Origin: an uncultured Bacteroidales bacterium
GTDB lineage: Bacteria > Bacteroidota > Bacteroidia > Bacteroidales > Paludibacteraceae
Assembly (NCBI GenBank): GCA_900317885.1
Contig: ONIM01000034.1
Span: forward strand, 1-63,259
DNA: 63,259 nucleotides
Direction: 5' to 3'
The notes under the pieces were generated by a model, which worked only from the letters and a program-made list of their open reading frames with translations, was not told the DNA's origin and did not search any database. This document shows positions 44,889 to 55,709 of this stretch, in pieces. Numbering within the stretch: position 1 is the stretch's first letter; every line of letters starts with the position of its first letter. The position numbers were made by a program, and so were the translations under genes.

Positions 44889-46786
44889 ATTTGACAGCCG
44901 TTTCGTACGGCGACGAGAACATTATTCACCTCGACGACATGGCACATATCCGGCGGCGTCCGGGTATGTACATCGGTAAGTTAGGCGACGGCAGTCACTC
45001 CGATGACGGTATCTACGTCCTCATCAAGGAGTCGATAGATAACTCCATCGATGAGTTCCGCATGGGCGAAGGCAAAGTGATCGAAGTGGACGTAGAGGAC
45101 GGCAAAGTGCGCGTGCGCGACTACGGACGCGGTATCCCTTTGGGAAAATTAGTCGAAGTGGTCTCAGTCCTCAATACCGGAGGTAAATACGACTCCAAGG
45201 CCTTCAAGAAATCCGTCGGTCTGAACGGTGTCGGTACCAAAGCCGTCAACGCCTTGTCGTCTTTCTTCGCCGTGCAGTCCTTCCGCGATGGTAGCACACG
45301 TCGCGCAGAGTTTGCGCAGGGCAAACTGACTTCCGATACCGGTATTCAACCCTATTCCGGTACCGAACGCCGCGGTACAATCATCGAGTTCGTGCCCGAT
45401 AGCAGCAAAGGGCTCTTCGAGAACTACCATTTTCGCGACGACTATATCGAGGAACTGCTGCGTAACTACGCGTACCTCAATACCGGCCTGACACTCGTTT
45501 ATAACGGCAAGAAATATACCTCGAAGAATGGTCTCTTGGACCTCTTGACGGAGAATATGACGGTCTCGCCGCTCTACCCGATCATCCACCTCAAAGGCGA
45601 AGATATCGAGATAGCGCTGACCCACACCGACCAGAATGGCGACGAGTACTACTCCTTCGTCAACGGCCAGCACACCATCCAAGGCGGTACGCACCAGGCT
45701 GCTTATCGAGAGGCTATCGGTCGTACCATCAAGGAGTTTTTCAATAAGAATCAAGAGCTCGCAGACATCCGTAACGGCGTCGTCGGAGCGATTGCCATTA
45801 ACGTAGAAGAACCCGTCTTCGAGAGCCAGACCAAAGTCAAACTCGGTTCCAAAGATATGTCTCCTTCCGGTGGCATCTCCGTCAATAAGTTCGTCAACGA
45901 TTTTGTCAAGACCCAACTCGACAACTATCTCCATAAGACACCGCAGACCGTAGAGATCATGCTGCAAAAGATCCAGGACTCCGAAAAGGAGCGCAAGGCG
46001 ATTGCCGGCGTGACCAAAGCAGCACGCGAGCGGGCGAAGAAGAACCTCGTCAACAACCCCAAACTGCGGGACTGCCAGATCCACCTCAACGACACCAAGC
46101 AAGTCAAGTCCTCCAAGGACGCAGATGACGATCTGAGGCTCGAGTCCTGCATCTTCATCACCGAGGGTCTCTCCGCATCGGGTTCGATCACCAAGAGTCG
46201 AGACGTGCGCACCCAGGCGGTCTTCTCGCTGCGAGGCAAACCGCTTAACAGTTATGGGCTCAGCAAGTCGGTCGTTTATGAGAACGAAGAGTTCAACTGC
46301 CTGCAGTCGGCGCTGAATATCGAAGACGGACTCGACGAATTGCGGTACAACAAAGTCATCATCGCCACCGATGCCGATGTCGATGGAATGCACATTCGCC
46401 TGCTAATGCTCACTTTCTTCTTGCAGTTCTTCCCGGATCTCGTCAAGAAAGGTCACGTCTATATTCTCCAGACACCGCTTTTCCGCGTCAAGGACAAGAA
46501 CCAGACCATCTACTGCTACTCCGAAGAAGAGCGGCAAGCGGCGATTGCCAAGATCAAGACGCCGGAGATCACACGATTCAAAGGACTCGGAGAGATCTCC
46601 CCGGATGAGTTCAAGGGCTTCATCGGTGACGGTATCCGTCTGGACCAAGTGAACCTCCGTAAGGAAGATAACGTCAAAGACCTGCTGGCTTACTACATGG
46701 GGAAGAACACCACCGAGCGCCAGCAGTTCATCATCGACAACCTTGTCATCGAGGAAGACCGCGTAGAAGAGGATTTCGAGTCATGA
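44867..46786 (+). CDS. parE: DNA topoisomerase IV subunit B
   Basis: 639 residues. The GHKL ATPase has [47 protein letters not shown] and [15 protein letters not shown]. The TOPRIM part carries [17 protein letters not shown], the Bacteroidetes ParE variant of EGDSAGG, and [14 protein letters not shown]. The C-terminus has [19 protein letters not shown]. This variant and the absence of a gyrase-type insert distinguish it from gyrB at 11942. It overlaps the upstream gene by 22 bp and the next by 4 bp. parC is not in the window. Confidence 0.94.
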   Translation: MAEENEINLTAVSYGDENIIHLDDMAHIRRRPGMYIGKLGDGSHSDDGIYVLIKESIDNSIDEFRMGEGKVIEVDVEDGKVRVRDYGRGIPLGKLVEVVSVLNTGGKYDSKAFKKSVGLNGVGTKAVNALSSFFAVQSFRDGSTRRAEFAQGKLTSDTGIQPYSGTERRGTIIEFVPDSSKGLFENYHFRDDYIEELLRNYAYLNTGLTLVYNGKKYTSKNGLLDLLTENMTVSPLYPIIHLKGEDIEIALTHTDQNGDEYYSFVNGQHTIQGGTHQAAYREAIGRTIKEFFNKNQELADIRNGVVGAIAINVEEPVFESQTKVKLGSKDMSPSGGISVNKFVNDFVKTQLDNYLHKTPQTVEIMLQKIQDSEKERKAIAGVTKAARERAKKNLVNNPKLRDCQIHLNDTKQVKSSKDADDDLRLESCIFITEGLSASGSITKSRDVRTQAVFSLRGKPLNSYGLSKSVVYENEEFNCLQSALNIEDGLDELRYNKVIIATDADVDGMHIRLLMLTFFLQFFPDLVKKGHVYILQTPLFRVKDKNQTIYCYSEEERQAAIAKIKTPEITRFKGLGEISPDEFKGFIGDGIRLDQVNLRKEDNVKDLLAYYMGKNTTERQQFIIDNLVIEEDRVEEDFES

Positions 46787-46992
46787 AAGCGCTTATCGCA
46801 TTCATAGGTATGGCGCTCGTCATCATCGTTCTTATCGAGATCAACGAGCGCATCAAGGCAAAAAAGGCTAAAGGCGAAAGGTTAGAGGCGAAAGAAGGCT
46901 GCGAAAAGAAAAATCCTGAGCAGGAGGACTGCTCGGGTTGTGGTCTCGTTGATGTCTGCGAGAAAGAAGAGAAAAAGAAAACGGGCCACTAA
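46783..46992 (+). CDS. Small cysteine-containing membrane protein
   Basis: 69 residues. One membrane helix ([17 protein letters not shown]) is followed by a lysine/glutamate stretch and [17 protein letters not shown]. The C-x2-C...C pattern and the VCEKE ending recall a short Bacteroidetes protein often found beside parE. Metal binding is possible; the role is unknown. The charged stretch [15 protein letters not shown] is encoded by four AAAGGNN heptads (46863-46894). The start overlaps the parE stop (ATGA-type, 4 bp), and the gene ends in a terminator shared with DUF5715. Confidence 0.72.
   Translation: MKALIAFIGMALVIIVLIEINERIKAKKAKGERLEAKEGCEKKNPEQEDCSGCGLVDVCEKEEKKKTGH
46863..46894 (+). 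repeat. Heptad tract inside the small membrane protein gene
   Basis: AAAGGCT, AAAGGCG, AAAGGTT, AGAGGCG and AAAG run without gaps and are translated as the charged linker. Confidence 0.7.
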
Positions 46993-47004
46993 AGCCCGTT
47001 TTTT
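46979..47004. terminator. Bidirectional terminator after the parE operon and DUF5715
   Basis: AAACGGGC (46979-46986) pairs with GCCCGTTT (46994-47001), with T- and A-runs on the two sides. Confidence 0.88.
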
Positions 47005-47719
47005 ATTGCCTCACCGTAATGTGAAAACAACTCTGCTTTGCCTCGTATTTGACGAAGATTTTTCCTACCCGCTGATGATTCAGCAGCACCTGCCCCAATA
47101 CTAACTTCAAGTTATCCTCGTGCATGTACATACGCGAGCGCGTAACCTTATTATACCGCATGTACGCGAGATCAAAAGTTGTGCCGTAGCAATGACAGGA
47201 CTGCGTGACGGAGTTGATATTGCCGCTCTTTTGCAGGTACTTGATATCTTCTTGCGTACGCAGTACCGACGTGACGTAAAACTGATAATGCGGCAGACCG
47301 TTCCGGCTTAGTATATCCGCCCACTCTGCTCCGATGGCATCCAACTCGCGCGCGGCAGAAGGAATGAGGTAAGGCACCGAGTGCGTCAGGCTGTCGACGA
47401 TATAGTTCTCATTCGTCTTGATCTCCACCAGCTGTTTGCGCATCGATGCGGCATCGTCTCTGTCCTTCGGCGGACGCGCCAAACCAATACGACTTGCTAC
47501 CTCGTGTTGCTTGCTCTGCAGATCGTTGAACTTGATCTTATAACTAAACGTCCTTCCCGGGTACCAGACGAGACTGTCTTCGACTATTTCCTTCTCGGCT
47601 GATGGTTTACTACCACAGCCAAAGAAGGAAAAGACCGCTAACGCTGACAGAAAACAGACCGTCCTCCGGACTGACAGACCGCTTCGCTGACAGATATCAA
47701 ATAGACCACTCAAAGCCAT
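47003..47719 (-). CDS. DUF5715 family lipoprotein (peptidase M15-like)
   Basis: 238 residues with a lipoprotein signal ([19 protein letters not shown] about 35). The mature part matches DUF5715: [18 protein letters not shown], then [42 protein letters not shown]. There the H...GTTFDL pattern resembles the zinc site of M15/LAS carboxypeptidases, and a C-terminal HITVRQ follows. A cell-wall peptide-cleaving role is plausible but unproven. The start is uncertain: the first 18 codons run through a CTGACAGA repeat and overlap cysS by 23 bp. Confidence 0.78.
   Translation of the reverse strand: MALSGLFDICQRSGLSVRRTVCFLSALAVFSFFGCGSKPSAEKEIVEDSLVWYPGRTFSYKIKFNDLQSKQHEVASRIGLARPPKDRDDAASMRKQLVEIKTNENYIVDSLTHSVPYLIPSAARELDAIGAEWADILSRNGLPHYQFYVTSVLRTQEDIKYLQKSGNINSVTQSCHCYGTTFDLAYMRYNKVTRSRMYMHEDNLKLVLGQVLLNHQRVGKIFVKYEAKQSCFHITVRQ
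47644..47694. repeat. CTGACAGA repeats in the DUF5715 signal region
   Basis: CTGACAGA occurs at 47644-47651, 47671-47678 and 47687-47694, with ACAGACCG also twice between. The tract is translated as part of the signal peptide on the minus strand. Confidence 0.65.
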
Positions 47720-49172
47720 CTTTGGTGTCTTTTATTTGGAAGCCGAGAGCCGTCAGCTCGTTGCGAATCTTATCGGAAGTCGCCCAGTCTTTGTTCTGCT
47801 TTGCCTGCAGGCGGATGCCGAGCAACAGATCGATCGCACCGTTGAACGCCTGAAGCCTACCTCCGTCTCCTCCCTGAAGGGAAGAGCCATTTTCCTCCAG
47901 ACGCAAACCGAGGATATCGATCGCGTAAGTCTTCCATACCTCGCGGAGTTCCTTCAGATCCGCTTCAGAGATCGTCCCCTTGCCGTCCCAAACCGTGTTA
48001 ATCGCTTTCGCGCTGTCAAACAACGCTGCAATCACAAACGGCGTATTCAGATCGTCGTCCATCGCCTCTTGGCATTTATCTCGCAACCCGCTCAGCTCTA
48101 CGTTAGTAGCCGCGGATGGTTGGATCTTCAGCAATCTTGCGTACGCTTCCTGCATACGTTGCAGTCCTTTCTCTGCAGCTTCGAGGGCTTCGGAAGAGAA
48201 ATCGACTGTCGAGCGGTAGTGCGCCTGAAGGATGAAGAAACGGATGACCATCGGACCGAAAGGTTTCGACAATAACGGGTGCTCGCCGCTGAAGAATTGC
48301 TCCAGGGTGATGAAGTTATTATAACTCTTACCCATCTTCTTGCCGGCGATGGTGATCATGTTATTATGCATCCAGTAATGCACGGACTCATGCCCGAGTG
48401 CTGCGCAGGACTGCGCTATCTCCGCCTCGTGGTGGGGGAAGATCAGATCCAGACCGCCGCCATGGATGTCGAACTGCTCACCGAGGTACTTGGTACCCAT
48501 CGTGGAGCACTCCATATGCCATCCCGGAAAACCTTCCGACCACGGACTCGGCCAATGCATGATATGCTCGGGAGCGGCTTTCTTCCAGAGGGCGAAGTCA
48601 TAAGAGTGCTTCTTCTCCGCCTGTCCGTCCAGCTCGCGCGTCTCGGTGACGATATCGTTGAGATTACGTCCGGAGAGCTTGCCATACGGAAAATCCTTCG
48701 CATATTTCTCTACGTCCATATAGACGCTTCCATTCGACACATACGCGTAGCCGCGGTCGAGAATCTTCTGCACGAAAGCGATCTGCTCAATGATATGTCC
48801 GCTTGCGTGCGGTTCGATAGACGGAGGCAGGACGTTCAGTGCGGCCATATCGCGGTGGTAGCGGTTGGTGTAGTACTGCACCACTTCCATCGGCTCGAGT
48901 TGCTCGAGGCGGGCTTTCTTAGCGATCTTATCTTCGCCTTCGTCCGCATCATGTTCCAAGTGCCCCACGTCGGTGATATTCCGTACATAACGCACCTTAT
49001 ACCCCAGGTGCTGCAAGTAGCGGTATAGCACATCGAAGGTGATTGCCGGACGGGCATGTCCCAAATGCGCATCTCCGTAAACCGTAGGACCGCATACGTA
49101 CATGCCTACGTGACCCTCATGCAGCGGCTTGAAAGTCTCTTTGAAACGAGTTAGCGAATTATAGATTTCCAT
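47697..49172 (-). CDS. cysS: Cysteinyl-tRNA synthetase
   Basis: Class I synthetase, 491 residues. HIGH-type motif in [20 protein letters not shown], the zinc ligands in [13 protein letters not shown] and the HHEAE segment ([14 protein letters not shown]), KMSKS variant [15 protein letters not shown] near 270, then the anticodon-binding DALR-type C-terminus. Residues about 429-440 ([13 protein letters not shown]) are the translation of the AGCCTACC element in antisense and form an insertion before the last helices. The catalytic parts are intact. The promoter is at 49212-49242. Confidence 0.96.
   Translation of the reverse strand: MEIYNSLTRFKETFKPLHEGHVGMYVCGPTVYGDAHLGHARPAITFDVLYRYLQHLGYKVRYVRNITDVGHLEHDADEGEDKIAKKARLEQLEPMEVVQYYTNRYHRDMAALNVLPPSIEPHASGHIIEQIAFVQKILDRGYAYVSNGSVYMDVEKYAKDFPYGKLSGRNLNDIVTETRELDGQAEKKHSYDFALWKKAAPEHIMHWPSPWSEGFPGWHMECSTMGTKYLGEQFDIHGGGLDLIFPHHEAEIAQSCAALGHESVHYWMHNNMITIAGKKMGKSYNNFITLEQFFSGEHPLLSKPFGPMVIRFFILQAHYRSTVDFSSEALEAAEKGLQRMQEAYARLLKIQPSAATNVELSGLRDKCQEAMDDDLNTPFVIAALFDSAKAINTVWDGKGTISEADLKELREVWKTYAIDILGLRLEENGSSLQGGDGGRLQAFNGAIDLLLGIRLQAKQNKDWATSDKIRNELTALGFQIKDTKDGFEWSI
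47854..47886 (+). repeat. AGCCTACC/hairpin element, copy in cysS
   Basis: On the plus strand AGCCTACCTCC is followed by CTCCCTGAAGGGAAG. The gene is on the minus strand, so the element is read in the opposite direction to the copies in rdgB and glgB, yet it still leaves cysS open. Confidence 0.7.
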
Positions 49173-49211
49173 AAAATATAGTTTCTAATGTCTAAAAAAC
49201 AATTTTGCGTG

Positions 49212-49242
49212 CAAAATTACTGCTTTTTTTTGAGATACGCAA
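49212..49242 (-). promoter_or_regulatory. Promoter of cysS
   Basis: On the minus strand TTG (49240-49242), 20 bp ending in AAAGCAG, and TAATTTTG (49212-49219). Confidence 0.85.
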
Positions 49243-49301
49243 GGATTTAAACAAAAAACGACGTAAAATTGCATTTTTGGTTCAAAAAAGTAGAAAACTA
49301 A

Positions 49302-49328
49302 AAGTGTGCCAAGTGTGCCAACTGTGCC
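49302..49328. repeat. Nonamer tandem repeat between susD and cysS
   Basis: AAGTGTGCC, AAGTGTGCC and AACTGTGCC. Nearer susD a second repeat pair (GACTNAAAACGGNCTTA on the minus strand, about 49420-49465) and the hairpin GGTCTA/TAGACC follow. These account for most of the spacer 49173-49465. Confidence 0.85.
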
Positions 49329-49465
49329 ACGCAAAATATTGTCAAATGACATTTGATCTAATGGACGACGTCTAAAGGATGGATAGGACGAGAGTACGTT
49401 AAGGGTATTACTATGGTCTAGGATTAGACCGTTTTGAGTCTTACTTAAGTCCGTTTTTAGTCTTA

Positions 49466-51577
49466 TTACTCATTCTTGAAGCCGTATCCATTTTTGAATC
49501 CTCCGGTGGAGAGGATCTGCGGGGTGAAAGGCCAGAGGTAAATCGGCGCTTGGGTATAGTCATAATCATAGAAGAGGTATGTATAATACTCATCTTCATA
49601 TTGGACAATATCGGCTCCCCATGCCTGTGCTTCGTATCCCTCGGCTTTCAAAGCACTTATCTCACTGGAACTGAGCGATTTGAAGAGTCCTTTTATAGCC
49701 AGATTGGTCAAGGTGTCTCCTTTGTACGCGCAGCCTAATTCATCCCAGTTATCCTTCTGTCCCCGCCATCCGGGGTAGAGCAGCGGATCATCCTCTTGTC
49801 CTTCGGGGCATTGGGTCGTGAGGCGGTAGCCCTTCTCCTTTTGGCCGTTCACCATCTTGGTATAGACGGTGTCGCTGATCGTATTGCCGTTCTCAAAGGT
49901 GTAATAACCGTTCGTTTTGAGTCCGTCAATCATCGCGCGCGTCAGATCCTTGATATATTTGATTTTCACCGGCAGAAGTCCTGTACGGATGAGGGTGAAA
50001 CGTCTGTCCCCTTCGGCTGCGAACTCAAAACCGCGTTCCTGAATGATAGCATTGAGGAGTGATCCTTCCTGTGCGATGAAAGCATCTGTTTTGGCTTTTA
50101 TGGCATCTCCGAAAGCGCGGTTACGAATCAAGTCCAGATAGGTACGCGCTTCTCCGTTGTCGCCCAAAGCGGCACAAGCCTCTGCGTAACCGAGATACAT
50201 CTCCGAGAGTCGCATGTATGGTCCGTTGATACCTGACATTCGTTGTGCTTTCACCCATGGATGGGTTTGACGGTTCTCATCCCATTTATTGAAGGAGAGT
50301 CCTCCACCGTTGGCTTTGGAGTTGGGCACAAAGGGGATCAGTTTCTCGTTACCAGCTCCATCTGATCCTGTGACAGTTACGGCTACGTCTCGTCGTTTAT
50401 CCTGCGGGTCAAAGACGCCGTAATAGAAAGCGGGATTGACACGTCCCTGCCCGTAGGCTTTGCAGGGGTAAGCGTTCTTGGATCCGCCGTTGGAAGGCCG
50501 TCCGAACGAGTACGGGCGTGCATCATTGACGATGCCTTGCTGTATGGGATATTCGTATATCGACTCGTCTGCGTACATTCCATCAGCATCCATCATCTGC
50601 TGGAAAAAATACTGGTAAGGGTTGTTGTATATTCGTCCGTTCGCCTCATCTGCACGCGGGTCTGTCTCATGAAAAACAGCCGTTCCCAGATGCTCTGAAA
50701 AGGCTTTTTGGAAATATGTTTTCGCGAGGGAATAAAAACGCTGCCAATCGGAACGACGAGCATATGTGGCATCATTATTGACTGTTCCTAACGGCTCATA
50801 CGAAATGACGTTTCCTTTTAGATCTTTGCGTTCTATATCGTTGCGCCGTGTCTGATAACCTCCGGCTTCGAGAGCCATGCGCCCGATCAGACCGTCCACA
50901 TAGGTCTGCGAGAAGCGGCTTTTGTTATTCACCGGATACATGACGGGTTCCACTTTCTGCAAGTCCTCCAGACATTTCTCATAGATCCAGTCTCGTCCTA
51001 CCAATCCTTGCGCCACCTCGCCAATCTTGTTGTTGAAGGGTACATCTCCGAAGTTCTTGATCAACTCGCGATAGGCAGTGGCACGCATAGCCACCGCTTC
51101 TCCATATAACTGCCCCAACTCGGAAGGTTTCCCGATAATCATGGACTCGAAGTCATCTCTTGCCTCGACAGCCTCCGTGATTGCGTTAGAGACGGCGATG
51201 ATCTTATAGAGGCTGGCGAAGATATCGTCCTCTTTTAGATAAGACAGCAAGCCATACTGTGAGGCATAGTTTCCGTTCTGATAGAGACATTCGGGCCAAT
51301 GTCGCCCGGGTTGGTTAGTGAATGCTTCGGGATGTCGTGTGATGTCCGAACCGGGTACATCGGCTCCGTACCATAGTCCGTCCCCGAACACTTTGTTTTG
51401 CGCACAATCACGCCAAGTCTCATACAAACCACTCATTGCCAAGCGTATATTCGCTTCAGATGACGTCACAAAATCTCCGTCCATCGTAGATGCCGAGTGG
51501 GTTTCTAAAAAATCATGGCAGGCAGGAAAGATCCCGACGAGCATACATATCAATGTAGTATAGATAGTTCTTTTCAT
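49466..51577 (-). CDS. SusD/RagB family nutrient-binding lipoprotein
   Basis: 703 residues, long for the family. Lipoprotein signal TLICMLVGIFPACHDFLE (C about 20). The SusD fold is visible from ANIRLAMSGLYETWRDC (helical TPR-like part), AVAMRATAYRELIKNFGDVPF near 190, the conserved WVKAQRMSGINGPYMRLSEMYLGYAEACAALGD and YLDLIRNRAFGD, and ERGFEFAAEGDRRFTLIRTG near 535. It binds glycans at the cell surface and closes over the SusC barrel encoded 5 bp upstream. Substrate cannot be read; nearby nagB hints at amino sugars, but no glycoside hydrolase is adjacent. Confidence 0.94.
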   Translation of the reverse strand: MKRTIYTTLICMLVGIFPACHDFLETHSASTMDGDFVTSSEANIRLAMSGLYETWRDCAQNKVFGDGLWYGADVPGSDITRHPEAFTNQPGRHWPECLYQNGNYASQYGLLSYLKEDDIFASLYKIIAVSNAITEAVEARDDFESMIIGKPSELGQLYGEAVAMRATAYRELIKNFGDVPFNNKIGEVAQGLVGRDWIYEKCLEDLQKVEPVMYPVNNKSRFSQTYVDGLIGRMALEAGGYQTRRNDIERKDLKGNVISYEPLGTVNNDATYARRSDWQRFYSLAKTYFQKAFSEHLGTAVFHETDPRADEANGRIYNNPYQYFFQQMMDADGMYADESIYEYPIQQGIVNDARPYSFGRPSNGGSKNAYPCKAYGQGRVNPAFYYGVFDPQDKRRDVAVTVTGSDGAGNEKLIPFVPNSKANGGGLSFNKWDENRQTHPWVKAQRMSGINGPYMRLSEMYLGYAEACAALGDNGEARTYLDLIRNRAFGDAIKAKTDAFIAQEGSLLNAIIQERGFEFAAEGDRRFTLIRTGLLPVKIKYIKDLTRAMIDGLKTNGYYTFENGNTISDTVYTKMVNGQKEKGYRLTTQCPEGQEDDPLLYPGWRGQKDNWDELGCAYKGDTLTNLAIKGLFKSLSSSEISALKAEGYEAQAWGADIVQYEDEYYTYLFYDYDYTQAPIYLWPFTPQILSTGGFKNGYGFKNE

Positions 51578-51582
51578 TAGAC

Positions 51583-54500
51583 TTAGAAGAATGAAAGGTT
51601 AAGACCAAAAGTGAATGTACGTGCTTTCGGATAAGACAGGTAGTCGTACGCGGGCGTTGGGAAACCTCCGGTAACAGGAGTGGTGTTCACATCAGGGTCG
51701 AGTCCTTTATATCCGGCGATGCAGAACAAGTTTCCTCCTGTGAAATAAACGCGCAGTTTGCTGATTTTGGCTTTCTGCATCCATTTATCCGGGAAGGTAT
51801 AACCTAAGGTGAGTGTGTTCAGACGCAGATACGAGGCGTCCTCAATAAAATCCGATGAGACGATACCATATTCCGAATAAGGAAGCCCATAACGCGCGTT
51901 GGCATTAAGATCCCGAAGGCCTTCCGGATCCGTCACCGGAACGAGGTCTCCGGCTGCGTTCACATCGTACATCTTCCATGCATCAGCCACGAATGACAGA
52001 CGGTTGGCACCCAGCGAGTTATCTTTGTTACCCATCATAGAAAACATGGCATTGGCGTTATACACACTTCCTCCAATCTGATATACAAAACCTGCTGCAA
52101 AATCCAAACCTTTCCAAGTCAAGTAGAGATTGAAACCACCGGTATGTTCGGGCATAGCGTGACCGATAATCGTCGCGTCGTCATTATTGACTACCCCATC
52201 ATTATTGGTGTCTTTGAACTTCACCATTCCTGGGAAAGCATTCTGCGCTTTGTTCTTGAATTGCCCGCCGGTAGCATAGTTGGTCACATCCACCAAATCG
52301 GGAACACCCGGGCGCAACTGCCATGTACCGGTGGCGTTATAGATATCCATGTCGAAATCATCCACCGTATAGAAACCGTCACTCATGAATCCATATATCG
52401 ACCCCACGGGTTGACCACTTCGAATAACGTAGTCGTAATATGGTTTACGCATGGTTGAACCCCAGTTGGTATGCGTGTCGGCTATGACATCCGGAGAGAG
52501 TTGGTCAATATTATTCTTGTTATAGTTATAGGTAATATTAACACCTATCTTCAGGTCTTTAGAACGATACAAATCAGCATGCAGGGATATCTCCACACCT
52601 CTGTTGGAGGTCTTGCCGATATTCTGGTATTGGTAACTATACCCCGTAGTAGCATCAACCGGCACACGCATCAGGATATCCTTGGTTGTATTACAATACC
52701 CCTCAATCGTTCCCCGTAAACGACCATTCCAAAAGCCGAAATCCAAACCTATATTACGGCAGATCGTTTTTTCCCATTTGAGATCGTTGTTGCCCATCAG
52801 TTCGGTAGGTTTGTAGATGTTTGTCGGGACACCGTCTATCGTGACTACAGCGGTCGTCCATAGACCGTTCTGCCATAAAGAGGGATCGATATTATCCGAA
52901 CCGGACATACCCCATGACAAACGCAGTTTGAGGTTATCCAACCAGCCGGAAGCGCCACTCATGAACGGTTCTTCGGAGATACGCCAAGCCGCAGCAGCTG
53001 CTGGGAAATAGCCCCAATGATGCTTAGGAGCGAACTTAGAACTACCATCCGCACGGAAAGTGACGGTAAACAGGTATCGGTCTAATAAATCATAGTTAAT
53101 ACGCCCGAACCAAGATAGAGTTCGAGTAGGAACGCCTATCACATTACCGAACTCATCTTTACCGATAGACGGATCCGTGAGAGACAGACGCGCCATCGCT
53201 AAATCCAAATCGTACTGTTTAGGGTAGCCGGATCCGTAGATATGGCTGGTGGAAGATTTTCCGGAAATCAATTCATTACCCGCAAGGAAAGACAGACGAT
53301 GCGCGTCACCTAATCCTTGTACTTGATAGCCCAGTGTAGTGGTCCATCGGAGATTCGAACCTTTAGCTTGTGTAAGTTTAGCAGTCGTAAAGCCGGAGAA
53401 ATGTCCGCCGTCCCAATAATTCGTCTCATCCCAATACCGGCCTAAGGAGAGCTCTGTCTTGGCAGTTAAGCCTTTTACAGGCACCCATGTAAGTCCGACA
53501 TTACCCGTAAGACGAATACGTTTGACAATATTCTGATAGTTGTTAAGGACTGCCGTCGGGCTATTGGATAACTCCATATAGGTATCACCGTTACCGAAAT
53601 AAGCGGTTTTGTCTTCGCCGAGTGGCACATCTATTGGGCGGAACCAATAAGCAGAGGTCGCCAATTCGTACATATCCTTCACGCCCTTGTAACTGCGCTC
53701 GGTATAACGGATATCAGCGTCCACATGCAAGTTCTCCAAGATTTTCTGACTCACCTTGATATTCGCATTCCAACGTGTGAAACCGGTGTTACGCAACAAG
53801 CCACCATCGTCTGAATAGTTAAAAGCAGCATAGTATTTGGTCCATGAAGTACCGCCACTGAACGTCACGTCGTGATTCCAACTGCCGGCATTACCCACTA
53901 CCTCGTCCACATAATCGTGCACTTTGAAAGTACGATAATCTTCCAAGTGGTTGCCATACGCACTACCCAAACCGAAATATTTGGCTACGTTATCTCCATA
54001 CGAGTCGCCATAGGCCTGCGCGTACGCCCACGTGAACCTTATATAATCATACGCATTGAGCGTTTGCAGTTTACGGGCGTTGGTCTTCAACTGATAGTAC
54101 ATGTTGTAGTTGATCTTCACTTTCTGCTGTCCATCCGAACATTTGGTGGTGATTAAGATAATACCATTGGCACCTCGGGCGCCATAGATAGCGGTAGAAG
54201 CTGCATCTTTGAGCACATCAATGCTGGCAATATTATCAGCCGGTATATCGCTGATGTCGCTCACTACCACGCCGTCTACCACAAAAAGCGGATCGTTCGA
54301 TTGTGTGATTGAACCTCCTCCTCGGATACGGATGGCCGCATTAGCACCGGGTCTTCCGTCCTGCGTACTGATACTCACACCCGCTATCTGACCTTGTATA
54401 GCCTGCGTCACATCTGCTACCGGAACAGCCAGAACTTCATCTCCACTGAGGGACGAAACAGATCCCGTCAGATCTTTCCGGCTCGTGGTTCCATAACCGA

Positions 54501-54813
54501 TGACAACGACATCATCGAGGGTCGTCACGTCCTCCTCCATGGTAATAACCATGTTCTCACCCACTACGGTGGAGACCGTACGGAAACCCATGTAAGAGAA
54601 GGTCAATTTGGTTCCTTGCGGGGCCTCTATGCTGAACTCGCCATTCAGGTCTGTACTCGTTCCCTGACTTTCTCCCCATAGAACGCTTACACCTATAAGC
54701 GGCTCACCGCCTGTGTCTTTCACTATGCCTGAGAAATGAGTCTGGGCAAAACAAGTCAATCCCATTGCAAGAAGCAACAGGACTGACAAGATTCTAAGAT
54801 TAATGTGTTTCAT
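51583..54813 (-). CDS. SusC/RagA family TonB-linked outer-membrane transporter
   Basis: 1076 residues. Signal peptide ending near LTCFAQ, then a carboxypeptidase-like domain (FSGIVKDTGGEPLIGVSVLWGES). The TonB box region is EEDVTTLDDVVVIGYG, with the characteristic SusC plug QGQIAGVSISTQDGRPG and NIASIDVLKDAASTAIYGARGANGIILITTK. The rest is a large 22-strand barrel ending in KARTFTFGLNLSFF. It imports oligosaccharides captured by the adjacent SusD. Two consecutive ATGs (54816, 54813) could start it. No regulator (ECF sigma, hybrid two-component) lies beside the pair. Confidence 0.95.
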   Translation of the reverse strand: MKHINLRILSVLLLLAMGLTCFAQTHFSGIVKDTGGEPLIGVSVLWGESQGTSTDLNGEFSIEAPQGTKLTFSYMGFRTVSTVVGENMVITMEEDVTTLDDVVVIGYGTTSRKDLTGSVSSLSGDEVLAVPVADVTQAIQGQIAGVSISTQDGRPGANAAIRIRGGGSITQSNDPLFVVDGVVVSDISDIPADNIASIDVLKDAASTAIYGARGANGIILITTKCSDGQQKVKINYNMYYQLKTNARKLQTLNAYDYIRFTWAYAQAYGDSYGDNVAKYFGLGSAYGNHLEDYRTFKVHDYVDEVVGNAGSWNHDVTFSGGTSWTKYYAAFNYSDDGGLLRNTGFTRWNANIKVSQKILENLHVDADIRYTERSYKGVKDMYELATSAYWFRPIDVPLGEDKTAYFGNGDTYMELSNSPTAVLNNYQNIVKRIRLTGNVGLTWVPVKGLTAKTELSLGRYWDETNYWDGGHFSGFTTAKLTQAKGSNLRWTTTLGYQVQGLGDAHRLSFLAGNELISGKSSTSHIYGSGYPKQYDLDLAMARLSLTDPSIGKDEFGNVIGVPTRTLSWFGRINYDLLDRYLFTVTFRADGSSKFAPKHHWGYFPAAAAAWRISEEPFMSGASGWLDNLKLRLSWGMSGSDNIDPSLWQNGLWTTAVVTIDGVPTNIYKPTELMGNNDLKWEKTICRNIGLDFGFWNGRLRGTIEGYCNTTKDILMRVPVDATTGYSYQYQNIGKTSNRGVEISLHADLYRSKDLKIGVNITYNYNKNNIDQLSPDVIADTHTNWGSTMRKPYYDYVIRSGQPVGSIYGFMSDGFYTVDDFDMDIYNATGTWQLRPGVPDLVDVTNYATGGQFKNKAQNAFPGMVKFKDTNNDGVVNNDDATIIGHAMPEHTGGFNLYLTWKGLDFAAGFVYQIGGSVYNANAMFSMMGNKDNSLGANRLSFVADAWKMYDVNAAGDLVPVTDPEGLRDLNANARYGLPYSEYGIVSSDFIEDASYLRLNTLTLGYTFPDKWMQKAKISKLRVYFTGGNLFCIAGYKGLDPDVNTTPVTGGFPTPAYDYLSYPKARTFTFGLNLSFF

Positions 54814-54870
54814 CATTTTATAATTTCGACCCCACCAATACAACAAAAGCGTATCGGGTACGCAAAAGAG

Positions 54871-55680
54871 TTACAGCAGCGTGTTCGGATCGAGATTGTT
54901 CTTCTCGATATCTTTGAAATAGTTGAACGTTCCTACTTTGAGTTCTTCGCAAGCGGCCTCGTCGCAGACGATGATACCGTGTTGGTGCATCTGCAGCGCA
55001 GAGACGGTCCACATGTGGCTGATCGGCTCCTCGATAGCATGTTGCAACGCACGCGCTTTGTTATGACCGTTGACCATAATCAGCACCTCTTTGGCGTCCA
55101 TCACAGTACCTACACCTACCGTCAGGGCAGTCTTCGGCACTTTGTTGACGTCGTTGTCGAAGAAACGGCTGTTGGCGATGATCGTGTCGGTCGTCAGCTC
55201 TTTCTTACGGGTGCGGCTGGTGAGCGACGAACCCGGTTCGTTGAAGGCGATATGTCCGTCAGGACCGATGCCGCCGAGGAACAAATGGATGCCGCCGATA
55301 TTCTTGATTCGCTCTTCGTAACGCGCACATTCGGCTGCGAGGTCGTCGGCGTTGCCGTTGAGGATATTCACGTTCTCTTTGCGGATATCGATGTGGCTGA
55401 AGAAATTATTCCACATGAAGCTGTGATAACTCTCCGGGTGCTCTTCCGGCAGGTTGACGTACTCGTCCATATTGAACGTCACTACATTGCGGAAGCTCAC
55501 TTTGCCTGCTTTATTGAGCTCGATCAGTGCTTTGTACATGCCCAGAGGCGAACTACCGGTCGGCAGACCGAGCACAAAAGGTTTGCCCTCTTTCGGGCCA
55601 AACTCGTTAATACGTTTTGCTACATAATTCGCAGCCCACTGACTCAGCAGGTCATACGAAGGTTCTATAATTACTCGCAT
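54871..55680 (-). CDS. nagB: Glucosamine-6-phosphate deaminase
   Basis: Converts glucosamine 6-phosphate to fructose 6-phosphate and ammonia. 269 residues of the hexameric class: [65 protein letters not shown] (catalytic His near 142), the lid region, and [32 protein letters not shown]. It lies 57 bp upstream of susC in the same direction without a clear promoter between, so the transporter pair may be co-transcribed with it. A heptad repeat separates it from the upstream TlpA-like gene. Confidence 0.96.
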   Translation of the reverse strand: MRVIIEPSYDLLSQWAANYVAKRINEFGPKEGKPFVLGLPTGSSPLGMYKALIELNKAGKVSFRNVVTFNMDEYVNLPEEHPESYHSFMWNNFFSHIDIRKENVNILNGNADDLAAECARYEERIKNIGGIHLFLGGIGPDGHIAFNEPGSSLTSRTRKKELTTDTIIANSRFFDNDVNKVPKTALTVGVGTVMDAKEVLIMVNGHNKARALQHAIEEPISHMWTVSALQMHQHGIIVCDEAACEELKVGTFNYFKDIEKNNLDPNTLL

Positions 55681-55681
55681 A

Positions 55682-55709
55682 TATCAATTATAAATCATCA
55701 ATTATCAAT
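55682..55709. repeat. Heptad repeat between the TlpA-like gene and nagB
   Basis: TATCAAT, TATAAAT, CATCAAT and TATCAAT run from the nagB start codon to the stop of the upstream gene, which lies in the last unit. Confidence 0.9.
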